A stretch of 64,000 nucleotides of DNA from DASSTJ01 sp035707965 (GTDB taxonomy: Bacteria; Actinomycetota; Actinomycetes; Actinomycetales; Angustibacteraceae): assembly GCA_035707965.1 (NCBI GenBank), contig DASSTJ010000202.1, positions 1 through 64,000 of the forward strand. The letters are read 5' to 3'. Under the pieces are notes generated by a model. The model did no database searches, was not told where the DNA came from, and worked only from the letters and a program-made list of their open reading frames with translations. Positions 32,414 through 40,564 of this stretch are shown here, one piece after another. Numbering within the stretch: the stretch's first letter is position 1; each line of letters opens with the position of its first letter. Both the position numbers and the translations under genes were made by a program.

Positions 32414-32465
32414 GCGCTGGTCCCTCTCGTGTGGGGTGGGGCTGCCGGCTCCGTGCCGCATCGGC

Positions 32466-33428
32466 TCAGGCGGCGGCGAGGATGTCGACGACGAAGACGA
32501 GGGTGTCGGTGCCCTTGATGCCGGCCTGCGCGTTGCCTGCGGTGCCGTACCCCTCGGCCGGCGGCAGGATCAGCAGCACGCGGCTGCCGACGGTCTGGCC
32601 GACGATGCCCTTGTCGAACCCGGGCACGAGCGCGCCCACGCCGATGCGCTGCTTCAGCGGCACGCCACTGGTGTACGAGGAGTCGAACTCCTTGCCGGTG
32701 CCGTAGATCACACCGACGTAGGAGGCGGTGATGGTCTGTCCGGCCTTGACGACCTCACCCTTGCCCTTGATGAGCGGCTGCACGACGAGCTTGGTCGGAG
32801 CCGCGGTCTTGGGAACGGTGACGACCGGGACACCCTTGTCGTTCTCCTTGACCGTCGGCAGGCCGGCCTTGGGGGCCACGGGGTCTCCCGTCGCCTTCTC
32901 CAGCGGCGTGACCGCGGCCTTCAGGTCCAGCACGAAGATGAGCGCGTCGTCCTTGCCGAAGCCGAGCTGCTCGTTGCCCTGCCCGCCCGGGAAGCCGTCC
33001 TTCGGTGCGATGCCGACGAGGACGCGAGAACCGACCTTCTTGCCGATCATGCCGTTGGCGAGACCCGGCAGCAGCTGGGCGGGGTCGGCGGTGAACGTGG
33101 CGGGGGACTTGCCGAACGAGGTGTCGGCCTCAGACCCGTCCTTGCCGTTGAGCAGCAGGTAGTCGACGGTCACCTCCTGACCCTTGGTGACCTCGGCGCC
33201 GTTGCCCTCCGTGACCACCTTGCTGCCGGACGACGACAGCGTCGTCGGCTTCGTCTTGAGCGTGACCTTCGGCTTGGTGCCCACGTCGCCCGACACGGTG
33301 ATGCTGTCGAGAGCCTTGCTGGCGCTCGTGCCGGACGACGACGCCGGGGCGTCGGCGTTGGCGCAGCCGGTGAGCAGGAGGGCGGGAACTGCGAGAGCCG
33401 CGAGCAGCCGTGGGAGGACAGAGCGCAC
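32466..33428 (-). CDS. FKBP-type peptidyl-prolyl isomerase, lipoprotein with two FKBP domains
   Basis: 320 aa from GTG 33428 behind AAAGG. A lipoprotein signal (LLAALAVPALLLTGC, lipobox LTGC, cysteine near residue 22) is followed by a serine-rich linker and two FKBP domains (about 85-170 and 235-320). The second keeps ASYVGVIYGTGKEFDSSY and GIVGQTVGSRV; the first lacks several active-site aromatics and may not be catalytic. It likely folds exported proteins at the membrane surface. Located between pafA and the cytoplasmic FKBP gene. It would be a substrate for Lnt encoded at 10 kb. Confidence 0.92.
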   Translation of the reverse strand: MRSVLPRLLAALAVPALLLTGCANADAPASSSGTSASKALDSITVSGDVGTKPKVTLKTKPTTLSSSGSKVVTEGNGAEVTKGQEVTVDYLLLNGKDGSEADTSFGKSPATFTADPAQLLPGLANGMIGKKVGSRVLVGIAPKDGFPGGQGNEQLGFGKDDALIFVLDLKAAVTPLEKATGDPVAPKAGLPTVKENDKGVPVVTVPKTAAPTKLVVQPLIKGKGEVVKAGQTITASYVGVIYGTGKEFDSSYTSGVPLKQRIGVGALVPGFDKGIVGQTVGSRVLLILPPAEGYGTAGNAQAGIKGTDTLVFVVDILAAA

Positions 33429-33585
33429 GAAGGTACCTTTGAGTGGAGTCGGGGGACGCGTCAGGGTAACCCGCGAACCTGGGCGTCCCTGACCGGGGCC
33501 GCACGCCCGGCTGACAGCCCTGGCGCGGTTCACCGGCGAAAGGCCGGGGCACGCCCGCGCCTGGAACAACGGCGTGGCGGGGTGC

Positions 33586-34947
33586 TCACATCCCCGCGAT
33601 GAGGCGGTCCACGCGCTCGTCGACGCTCGCGAACGGGTCCTTGCACAGCACAGTGCGTTGCGCCTGGTCGTTGAGCTTGAGGTGCACCCAGTCGACGGTG
33701 AAGTCGCGGCGCCGCTCCTGGGCGCGGCGCACGAAGTCGCCGCGGAGCTTTGCGCGGGTGGTCTGGGGAGGCACGGACTTCGCCTCGAAGACCTCCAGGT
33801 CGCTCACGGCTCGCTCCACGTGCCCGCTTCGTTCCAGCAGGTAGTAGAGGCCTCGCCGCCGGTGGATGTCGTGGTAGGCCAGGTCGAGCTGGGCCACGCG
33901 CGGGCTCGAGAGGTCCAGGCCGTGCTTCGCGCGGTAGCGCTCGATCAGCCGGTACTTGATCACCCAGTCGATCTCGCGGTCGACGAGGGACAGGTCGCCC
34001 GTCTGCACGGCCTTCAACGTGCGCTGCCAGAGGTCAAGCACGGTCTTGTGGGCAGGCGACGCGCTCCCCCGCCGGTCCACGAAGTCGAGCGCCCGCTCCA
34101 GGTACTCCGACTGGATCTGCAGGGCCGACAGCTCACGTCCGTTCGCGAGCTTCACCGTGCGTCGCCCCGTCATGTCGTGGCTGATCTCGCGGATGGCGCG
34201 GATGGGGTTCTCCAGCGCGAGGTCACGCATGACCGTCCCGGACTCGATCATCTGCAGCACCAGGTCGGCGGTGCCCACCTTGAGCAGCGTCGTGGTCTCG
34301 CTCATGTTGGAGTCGCCCACGATCACGTGCAGCCGGCGGTGCTTCTCGGCGTCCGCGTGCGGCTCGTCACGCGTGTTGATGATGGGCCGCGACCGTGTGG
34401 TGGCGCTGGAGACGCCCTCCCAGATGTGGTCGGCCCGCTGGCTGACGCAGTACACGGCGCCGCGGGGTGTCTGCAGCACCTTGCCGGCCCCGCAGATGAT
34501 CTGGCGGCTGACCAGGAACGGGATCAGCACGTCGGACAGGTGCTGGAAGTCGCCCTGACGGGACACCAGGTAGTTCTCATGGCAACCGTACGAGTTGCCG
34601 GCGGAGTCGGTGTTGTTCTTGAACAGGTACACCTGCCCGGCGATGCCCTCGTCCTGGAGGCGCTGCTGGGCGTCGGCGACCAGACCCTCCAGGATCCGCT
34701 CCCCCGCCTTGTCGTGCACGACCACCTGCCGGATGTCGTCGCACTCGGGCGTCGCGTACTCGGGGTGCGAGCCCACGTCCAGGTACAGCCGTGCGCCGTT
34801 GCGGAGGAAGACGTTGCTCGAGCGCCCCCAGGAGACGACCCGGCGGAACAGGTACCGGGCCACCTCGTCGGGGCTCAGCCGACGCTGTCCCTCGAAGGAG
34901 CAGGTCACGCCGTACTCGTTCTCGATCCCGAAGATGCGGCGGTCCAT
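33586..34947 (-). CDS. pafA: Pup--protein ligase
   Basis: 453 aa from ATG 34947, the standard length. Glutamine-synthetase-like fold: FGIENEYGVTCSFEGQ at the N-terminus, LYLDVGSHPEYATPECDD with the catalytic-type Asp, YLFKNNTDSAGNSYGCHENY and INTRDEPHADAEKHRRLHVI. It forms an isopeptide bond between the Pup C-terminal glutamate and substrate lysines. It lacks the insertion loop seen in Dop. A TACTGT -10 lies 6 nt before the ATG (34954-34959), so it is probably leaderless. Confidence 0.97.
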   Translation of the reverse strand: MDRRIFGIENEYGVTCSFEGQRRLSPDEVARYLFRRVVSWGRSSNVFLRNGARLYLDVGSHPEYATPECDDIRQVVVHDKAGERILEGLVADAQQRLQDEGIAGQVYLFKNNTDSAGNSYGCHENYLVSRQGDFQHLSDVLIPFLVSRQIICGAGKVLQTPRGAVYCVSQRADHIWEGVSSATTRSRPIINTRDEPHADAEKHRRLHVIVGDSNMSETTTLLKVGTADLVLQMIESGTVMRDLALENPIRAIREISHDMTGRRTVKLANGRELSALQIQSEYLERALDFVDRRGSASPAHKTVLDLWQRTLKAVQTGDLSLVDREIDWVIKYRLIERYRAKHGLDLSSPRVAQLDLAYHDIHRRRGLYYLLERSGHVERAVSDLEVFEAKSVPPQTTRAKLRGDFVRRAQERRRDFTVDWVHLKLNDQAQRTVLCKDPFASVDERVDRLIAGM

Positions 34948-34953
34948 GCCTTC

Positions 34954-34959
34954 ACAGTA
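34954..34959 (-). promoter_or_regulatory. -10 element of leaderless pafA
   Basis: Minus-strand TACTGT, 6 nt before ATG 34947. The intervening GAAGGC is too close to the start to act as a ribosome site. Confidence 0.45.
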
Positions 34960-35020
34960 CGTCTGCGCCGACGGCGAACGCCTGGTGACAGGCCGGATCG
35001 CCCGTGCTGGAGTGGCGATC

Positions 35021-36040
35021 ATGACGACGCTCTTGGTGCTGGGTGGCACGGCCTGGCTCGGCGGTGAGGTGGCGCGCGCCGCCGTGCGACGCGGGCACGA
35101 CGTCACCTGCCTCGCTCGTGGCGTGTCCGGCAGCGTCCCCGAGGGCGTCCGCTGGGTGCGGGCAGACCGCGCCGCGCCCGACGCCTACGACGCGGTGCGG
35201 GACACGGACTGGGACGACGTCGTCGACGTCTCGTGGCAGCCCGGCCAGGTGCGGTCGGCACTGGCGGCACTGGCACCCCGGGCACGGCACTGGACGTACG
35301 TGTCGTCGTGCTCGGTGTACGCGGACCACTCGGTGCGCGACGCCGACGAGTCCACGGCGCTGCTCCCGGCTCTGCAGTCGGACCGCGCCGACCTGGAGCA
35401 GTACGGCGAGGCGAAGGTGGCGTGCGAGCAGCTCTGCCGACGGGCGCTGGGTGATCGGGTGCTGCTCGCTCGGTCCGGAGTGATCGCCGGGTACGGGGAT
35501 CCCAGCGACCGGTTCGGGTACTGGCCGGGCCGCTTCGCCCTGGCCCGGCAGGACGGCGGGCAGGTCCTGGTCCCGGACACGGAGGACCTGCCCACCCAGG
35601 CGATCGACGTCCGGGACCTCGCGGACTGGCTGGTGCGGGCGGGCGAGGGCGGCACGGCCGGAGCCATGAACGTCGTCGGTGAGCGGCGCCCCTTCCGTGA
35701 CGTGATCGCGATGGCTCGCGCGGTGGCCGGCTTCGACGGCTCGGGCACCGACGCCCGGATCGTTCGGGTCCCGTCCGACTGGCTCCTGGCCGAGCGGGTC
35801 GACGAGTACATGGGGCCTCGGTCGCTCCCGCTGTGGTTGGTCGACCCGGAGTGGGCGGGCTTCAGCGCGCGCAACGGCGACATGGCCGTCGCGGCCGGGC
35901 TGACCCACGGCCCGCTGCGCGAGCTGGTCGCAGAGGCGTTGCGCTGGGAGGAGCAGCTCGGGCTGGACCGCGACCGCCGAGCGGGGCTGAGCCGCGCCGA
36001 GGAGAACGAGCTGCTCAGGCGCTGGACCGCCCGCCGGTGA
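35021..36040 (+). CDS. NAD-dependent epimerase/reductase family protein
   Basis: 339 aa from ATG 35021 with GGAG upstream. N-terminal Rossmann motif VLGGTAWLGGEVARAA (GxxxxGG type), a serine-tyrosine-lysine-like SSCSVYADHS...YGEAKVACEQ active-site arrangement, and an extended-SDR C-terminal substrate domain. The substrate is unknown; similar proteins are annotated as isoflavone-reductase or UDP-sugar epimerase relatives. It lies between pafA and prcA but on the opposite strand, so a direct proteasome role is not implied. Convergent with prcA (15-bp gap). Confidence 0.88.
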   Translation: MTTLLVLGGTAWLGGEVARAAVRRGHDVTCLARGVSGSVPEGVRWVRADRAAPDAYDAVRDTDWDDVVDVSWQPGQVRSALAALAPRARHWTYVSSCSVYADHSVRDADESTALLPALQSDRADLEQYGEAKVACEQLCRRALGDRVLLARSGVIAGYGDPSDRFGYWPGRFALARQDGGQVLVPDTEDLPTQAIDVRDLADWLVRAGEGGTAGAMNVVGERRPFRDVIAMARAVAGFDGSGTDARIVRVPSDWLLAERVDEYMGPRSLPLWLVDPEWAGFSARNGDMAVAAGLTHGPLRELVAEALRWEEQLGLDRDRRAGLSRAEENELLRRWTARR

Positions 36041-36055
36041 GCCGGACGCCCTGCG

Positions 36056-36889
36056 TCAGCTCGGGTTCTCCGAGGGGGACGGCCGCGTCGAGTCGGGCGG
36101 GAACGTACCGGGTGTCTCGGTGTCGTCGCCGCTGACCGTCTCGTGGTGGCCCGGGCGGTGGTCGTCCTGGTGCGGGACGTCGGCTGTCGGGTCGTCCGGG
36201 CTGAGCAGTCTGGCGACCAGCGTGGCCGCCAACCGGCGGAACAGTCGCCGCTCGCGGTGCCGGTCCAGCACGGCGACCTCGAGCTGGTCGGCGCCCAGCT
36301 GGCGGGCTTCGCCGCCCGCCGGGTCGGCGGCCAGCACCTCGACGGCGAGGCCCAGCGCGTCGGCCAGGCTCAGGCCCGGCTGCCAGCGCTGCTCCAGGAC
36401 CGTGGCGATGCTCTCCGACTGACCGCCCATGGCGACGTAACCCTGCTCGTCCGCGACCGAGCCGTCGTAGGTCAGCCGGTACATCTGGTCGTCCTCCGGG
36501 GTGCGTCCGACCTCCGCGACGACGATCTCGACCTCATAGGGCTTCGACTCCTGGGTGAAGACCGTGCCGAGCGTCTGCGCGTAGGCGTTCGCGAGGCCGC
36601 GGGCAGTCACGTCGCTGCGGTCGTAGGAGTAGCCCCGGAGGTCGGCGTAGCGCACGCCAGCGACGCGGAGGTTCTCGAACTCGTTGTACTTGCCCACGGC
36701 GGCGAACGCGATGCGGTCGTAGATCTCACTGATCTTGTGCAGAGCGCGGGAAGGGTTCTCGGCGACGAAGGCGATGCCGCCCTCGTACGCGAGCACGACG
36801 ACGGACCGACCGCGGGCGATGCCCTTGCGGGCGTAGTCGGCCCGGTCCTTCATCAGCTGCTCGGGCGAGACGTAGAAGGGCATCGTCAT
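36056..36889 (-). CDS. prcA: 20S proteasome alpha subunit
   Basis: 277 aa from ATG 36889, which overlaps the prcB stop (ATGA). Alpha-type features: MPFYVSPEQLMKDRADYARKGIARGRSVVV at the N-terminus (gating segment), then ALHKISEIYDRIAFAAVGKYNEFENLR. Non-catalytic; forms the outer rings and gates access for Arc. The C-terminal about 45 residues are polar and disordered (HQDDHRPGHHETVSGDDTE...), making it longer than the roughly 250-aa mycobacterial protein. Confidence 0.97.
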   Translation of the reverse strand: MTMPFYVSPEQLMKDRADYARKGIARGRSVVVLAYEGGIAFVAENPSRALHKISEIYDRIAFAAVGKYNEFENLRVAGVRYADLRGYSYDRSDVTARGLANAYAQTLGTVFTQESKPYEVEIVVAEVGRTPEDDQMYRLTYDGSVADEQGYVAMGGQSESIATVLEQRWQPGLSLADALGLAVEVLAADPAGGEARQLGADQLEVAVLDRHRERRLFRRLAATLVARLLSPDDPTADVPHQDDHRPGHHETVSGDDTETPGTFPPDSTRPSPSENPS

Positions 36890-37761
36890 CGCGCGTCACC
36901 TTCCTGCGTCGGCGGCAGCTCTCGCTCGAACCGGGCCCCCCCGGGGTCGCCACGTCGGCCCGTGACGACGGCGTCGACGACCGACGCCATGACGTCGTCG
37001 TCCATGCGCCGGAACCCGTCGGAGTCCACCACGGTGACGACCGGCCAGATGCGGCGGTTGAGGTCCGGGCCGCCGGTCGCCGAGTCGTCGTCCGCTGCGT
37101 CGTAGAGCGCCTCGACGGCGATCCGCACGGCGGCGTCGGCGTCGAGACCCGGGCGCCAGAGCTTCTTCATGGACCCGCGAGCGAACAGCGAGCCGGAGCC
37201 GACGGAGTGGTGGTGGTGCTCGCGGTAGCAGCCGCCGGTGACGTCGTAGCTGTAGATGCGGCCGTCGCCGTCGTCGACGTCGTAGCCGGCGAAGAGCGGC
37301 ACGACGGCGAGCCCCTGCATGGCGAGGCCGAGGTTGCTGCGGATCATCATGGCCAGCCGGTTGGCCTTGCCCTCGACCGAGAGCAGCGTGCCCTCGATCT
37401 TCTCGTAGTGCTCGAGCTCGACCTGGAAGAGCTTGACCAGCTCGACGGCGAGCCCGGCGGCGCCGGCGATGCCGACGCACGAGTACTCGTCGGTGCCGAA
37501 GACCTTCTGGATCTCGCGGTTGGCGATCATGCTGCCCATCGTGGCGCGACGGTCGCCGCCCATGACGACACCGCCGGCGAACTCTACGGCCACGATCGTC
37601 GTGCCGTGCGGCGTCTCGGGCACCGTGCCGGGAGGCAGCGAACGGCCTCCGGGCAGCAGCTCCGGCGAGTGCGCCGACAGGAACTCGGAGAAGGACGACG
37701 ACCCCGGCACCAGGTAGGCGCGCGGGAGCCGACCGGTCAGGTCAGAACGGTCACTGCTCAC
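36886..37761 (-). CDS. prcB: 20S proteasome beta subunit
   Basis: 291 aa from GTG 37761. A 53-residue propeptide ends at PHG, exposing catalytic Thr54 in TTIVAVEFAGGVVMGGDRR, with the active-site Asp and Lys regions following. It forms the proteolytic inner rings. A TAGGGT -10 lies 6 nt before the GTG (37768-37773), so prcBA can be transcribed separately from pup, which ends 61 bp upstream. prcA is translationally coupled. Confidence 0.97.
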   Translation of the reverse strand: MSSDRSDLTGRLPRAYLVPGSSSFSEFLSAHSPELLPGGRSLPPGTVPETPHGTTIVAVEFAGGVVMGGDRRATMGSMIANREIQKVFGTDEYSCVGIAGAAGLAVELVKLFQVELEHYEKIEGTLLSVEGKANRLAMMIRSNLGLAMQGLAVVPLFAGYDVDDGDGRIYSYDVTGGCYREHHHHSVGSGSLFARGSMKKLWRPGLDADAAVRIAVEALYDAADDDSATGGPDLNRRIWPVVTVVDSDGFRRMDDDVMASVVDAVVTGRRGDPGGARFERELPPTQEGDAR

Positions 37762-37767
37762 CCTCGG

Positions 37768-37773
37768 ACCCTA
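37768..37773 (-). promoter_or_regulatory. -10 element of leaderless prcBA
   Basis: Minus-strand TAGGGT with 6 nt to GTG 37761 and no ribosome site, within the 61-bp pup-prcB gap. Confidence 0.5.
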
Positions 37774-37822
37774 TCGATCCGCAGGCTCAGGAACTCACCG
37801 TGACTGCAGGGGCAGTGCGTGC

Positions 37823-38020
37823 TCACTCGCCGCCCTTCTGCACGAAGGACCTGACGAAGTCCTCCGCATTGGTTTCCAAGACGTCGTCGATCTCATCGAG
37901 CATGCTGTCGATGTCGTCGTCGAGGCCCTCCTTGGTCGCTGCGCCCTGCGGGGCCGGCGCGGGCGCCTCGTCGGGCTCGTCCTCGCGTCGCTTTGGACGC
38001 TGCTGCTCCTGACCCGGCAT
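37823..38020 (-). CDS. pup: Prokaryotic ubiquitin-like protein Pup
   Basis: 65 aa from ATG 38020, behind a strong GAGGAGGTCGTC ribosome site. Charged, mainly disordered N-terminal half; the C-terminal Arc/PafA-binding helix DDDIDSMLDEIDDVLETNAE; and FVRSFVQKGGE at the end. The final residue is glutamate, not glutamine, so the encoded Pup is ready for ligation without deamidation. Located between dop and prcB. Confidence 0.98.
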   Translation of the reverse strand: MPGQEQQRPKRREDEPDEAPAPAPQGAATKEGLDDDIDSMLDEIDDVLETNAEDFVRSFVQKGGE

Positions 38021-38120
38021 GACGACCTCCTCGTCGCGGCCACAGGCACTCGCTCTGACCGCTCGTCCCTCACCCTAACGAGGGCGCCTGACAACGGCGT
38101 GATGCCCGCCGGTCGCCTCC

Positions 38121-39638
38121 TCAGCGGGACGCGAGCGCGTTCATGAGGTCGGACGCCGTGTCGCTGGCGTCGATGAGCTCGCCGACCATGTCGCGACCGC
38201 CGCGCAGCGGCTCGAGCATCGGCACGCGCTGCAGGGACGCGCGCCCGGGGAGCTCGAAGATCAGCGAGTCCCAGGACGCGGCGGCTACCTGCCGGCCGTA
38301 CTTCGCCAGGCACCGCCCGCGGAAGTACGCGCGCGTGTCCTCCGGCGGGTTCTCCACGGCGTGCAGCACCTCCTTCTCGTCGACGACGCGCTCCATGCGG
38401 CCGCGGGCCACGAGCCGGTTGAAGAGGCCCTTGTCCGAGCGCACGTCGCTGTACTGCAGGTCGATGAGGCCGAGCCGGGGGTGGGCCCAGTCCAGCCCTT
38501 CACGCTGACGGAACCCTTCGAGGAGCGAGAGCTTGGCCACCCAGTCCAGCTCGCGGGCGCACTCCATCGGATCGCGCTCGAGCCGGGTCAGCACCGACTC
38601 CCAGCGCTCGAGCACGTCGAGCGTGTCGGCGTCCACGTCGCTGCCGTACCGGTCGTCGACGAACGCGCGTGCCTGCTCGAGGTACAGCCACTGGAGCTGG
38701 ACGGCGGTGAGCCGGGTGCCGTCCAGCAGGGTGATCGTCTCGGTCAACGTCGGGTCGTGCGAGACGGCCTTGAGCGTGGCCACCGGCCGCTGCACCGCGA
38801 GGTCGCGGGTGAGCCCGTGCGCCTCGATCATCTCGAGGACCAGCGCCGTCGTGCCCAGCTTGAGCAGCGTCGACACCTCGGCGAGGTTCGCGTCGCCGAT
38901 GATGACGTGCAGCCGTCGGTACTTGTCGGCCGACGCGTGCGGCTCGTCGCGCGTGTTCACGATCGGGCGCTTGAGCGTCGTCTCCAGACCGACCTCGACC
39001 TCGAAGAAGTCGGCACGCTGGCTGATCTGGAAGCCCACCTTCTCGCTCTCCGGACCGATGCCGACGCGGCCGGCACCGCAGACGACCTGGCGGGAGACGA
39101 AGAACGGCACGAGGTGGCGGACGATGTCGGCGAACGGCGTCGCCCGGCTCATCAGGTAGTTCTCGTGGGTGCCGTACGAGGCCCCCTTGCCGTCGGTGTT
39201 GTTCTTGTAGAGGTTGATCGGCGGCAGGGCGGGATCGGCCGTGATAGCACGGGCAGCGGTCTCCATGATGCGTTCGCCGGCCTTGTCCCAGAGCACCGCG
39301 TCCCGGGGGCTGGTGACCTCCGGCGAGCTGTACTCGGGGTGCGCGTGGTCGACGTAGAGCCGGGCGCCGTTCGTGAGGATGACGTTCGCGAGCGTCGGGT
39401 CCTCCTCGTCGGTGAGCTGCGAGGCGTCGGCCATGGCACGGGACATCTCGAACCCGCGTGCGTCGCGCAGCGGTGCCTCGTCCTCGTAGTCCCACCGAGC
39501 CCGGCCCGCGCGCGCCCCGAGAGGCTGCGCGTAGGCGTTGACGACCTGCCCCGACATCAGCATCGGGTTGGCCTCGGGCGCCCCCGGCTGGGAGACGCCG
39601 TACTCGGTCTCGATCCCCATCACACGTCGCACGGTCAC
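38121..39638 (-). CDS. dop: Depupylase / Pup deamidase Dop
   Basis: 505 aa from GTG 39638. Related to PafA but with the Dop-specific insertion loop after GIETEYGVSQPG (about residues 20-75, rich in Pro, Asp, Glu and Arg). Conserved LYVDHAHPEYSSPE, LYKNNTDGKGASYGTHENYL and VNTRDEPHASADKYRRLHVI are present. Because Pup here ends in Glu, its needed activity is depupylation rather than deamidation. A TAGGGT -10 lies 6 nt before the start (see 39645-39667), so dop is probably leaderless. Confidence 0.97.
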   Translation of the reverse strand: MTVRRVMGIETEYGVSQPGAPEANPMLMSGQVVNAYAQPLGARAGRARWDYEDEAPLRDARGFEMSRAMADASQLTDEEDPTLANVILTNGARLYVDHAHPEYSSPEVTSPRDAVLWDKAGERIMETAARAITADPALPPINLYKNNTDGKGASYGTHENYLMSRATPFADIVRHLVPFFVSRQVVCGAGRVGIGPESEKVGFQISQRADFFEVEVGLETTLKRPIVNTRDEPHASADKYRRLHVIIGDANLAEVSTLLKLGTTALVLEMIEAHGLTRDLAVQRPVATLKAVSHDPTLTETITLLDGTRLTAVQLQWLYLEQARAFVDDRYGSDVDADTLDVLERWESVLTRLERDPMECARELDWVAKLSLLEGFRQREGLDWAHPRLGLIDLQYSDVRSDKGLFNRLVARGRMERVVDEKEVLHAVENPPEDTRAYFRGRCLAKYGRQVAAASWDSLIFELPGRASLQRVPMLEPLRGGRDMVGELIDASDTASDLMNALASR

Positions 39639-39644
39639 GTCACG

Positions 39645-39667
39645 ACCCTACGTGCCACGCGTAGGGT
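39645..39667. promoter_or_regulatory. Back-to-back leaderless promoters of dop and DUF3054 gene in one palindrome
   Basis: ACCCTACG (39645-39652) and CGTAGGGT (39660-39667) form a 23-bp interrupted palindrome (7-nt spacer). Each half contains an outward-facing TAGGGT -10: one is 6 nt before the dop GTG at 39638, the other 7 nt before the ATG at 39675. Both genes have no ribosome-binding site. Confidence 0.55.
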
Positions 39668-39674
39668 CAGCCGC

Positions 39675-40022
39675 ATGCTGTTGCTGGACGTCGTCGCGGT
39701 GCTGGTCTTCGCGACCGTCGGGCGACGCAGCCACGCCGAAGGCGTCACGGTGACCGGCGTGCTCGAGACCGCCTGGCCGTTCCTCGTCGGAGCGGCAGGG
39801 GGCTGGGTGGCAGCTCGCGCGTGGAAGCGCTCGTCGGCTCTCGTGCCGGTCGGCGTCGTGGTGTGGCTGGCTGCCGTGGCGGTCGGCATGCTGCTGCGCC
39901 GCCTGACCGGCGAGGGGACGGCCTGGCCGTTCGTCGTCGTGGCCACCCTCGTGCTGGGTGCCCAGATGCTCGGGTGGCGGTGTGTCGTCCAGCTCGTCCG
40001 TCGACAAGGGGCCCGTCCATGA
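39675..40022 (+). CDS. DUF3054 family membrane protein
   Basis: 115 aa from ATG 39675, 7 nt after a TAGGGT -10 (leaderless). Four hydrophobic segments fill the protein, with the DUF3054 hallmarks DVVAVLVFATVGRRSHAEG and LETAWPFLVGAAGGW and a TAWPFVVVATLVLG near the end. Function unknown. Its stop overlaps the Nudix gene start (ATGA), so the two are coupled. Confidence 0.9.
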   Translation: MLLLDVVAVLVFATVGRRSHAEGVTVTGVLETAWPFLVGAAGGWVAARAWKRSSALVPVGVVVWLAAVAVGMLLRRLTGEGTAWPFVVVATLVLGAQMLGWRCVVQLVRRQGARP

Positions 40023-40453
40023 CAGATCGCACCGACCACCTCGTCGCCTGGGTCGTGCTGCAGCGTGACGACGGCCACGTGCTCCTCGCGCGTCGTGCCC
40101 ACGTGTCGTACTCGGCTGGTCTGTGGGGGCTGCCCGGCGGTCACGTGGAGGACGAGGAGACGCTGGCCGCCGCGGCCGCGCGGGAGCTGCTCGAGGAGGT
40201 CGGGGTGCAGGTGGATGCCGACGAGCTGGAGCCGCTGGGGGTGACGCGCTACGTGGACGGGGACGCCCGTGGGTGCGACTTCTACTTCGTGGCCCATGAC
40301 TGGAGGGGCACCCCCACGCCGGTGGCCGAGTGCGACGACGTCCGCTGGTGCGACCCCCAGGCCCTGCCGGACCCGTCGATCCCCTGGCTGGCGGCAGCGC
40401 TGCGTCGGCACCTGGTCGACCGGGTGTGGTGGGAGGACCTGCCGGCCACCTGA
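40019..40453 (+). CDS. Nudix hydrolase
   Basis: 144 aa from ATG 40019. The complete Nudix box runs from GHVEDEE through REL-LEEVGV (GX5EX7REUXEEXGU, about residues 41-63), preceded by LWGLPGG. Hydrolyses nucleoside diphosphates linked to another moiety; substrate unknown. The short size and position argue for a house-cleaning type. Coupled to the DUF3054 gene upstream; followed by the structured element at 40478-40538. Confidence 0.92.
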   Translation: MTDRTDHLVAWVVLQRDDGHVLLARRAHVSYSAGLWGLPGGHVEDEETLAAAAARELLEEVGVQVDADELEPLGVTRYVDGDARGCDFYFVAHDWRGTPTPVAECDDVRWCDPQALPDPSIPWLAAALRRHLVDRVWWEDLPAT

Positions 40454-40477
40454 CCCGCAGGGGCGCGCCACCGACGA

Positions 40478-40538
40478 GTTGAGTGATGCGATCTGGCTGC
40501 ACACGCCGGGCGTGTCTCATGAGACTGCATCACTCAAC
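40478..40538. repeat. Nested palindromic element between Nudix and ABC genes
   Basis: Outer 12-bp perfect inverted repeat GTTGAGTGATGC (40478-40489) and GCATCACTCAAC (40527-40538) encloses a second hairpin ACACGC-CGG-GCGTGT (40501-40515) and the 10-bp palindrome TCTCATGAGA (40515-40524). It is noticeably less GC-rich than its surroundings. It lies between convergent genes, so termination is one role; the nested design and composition also fit a dispersed palindromic (REP/MITE-like) repeat. Only one copy was noticed in this window. Confidence 0.5.
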
Positions 40539-40564
40539 GTTGGCCGGGCGGGGGCCGTCGGTGC

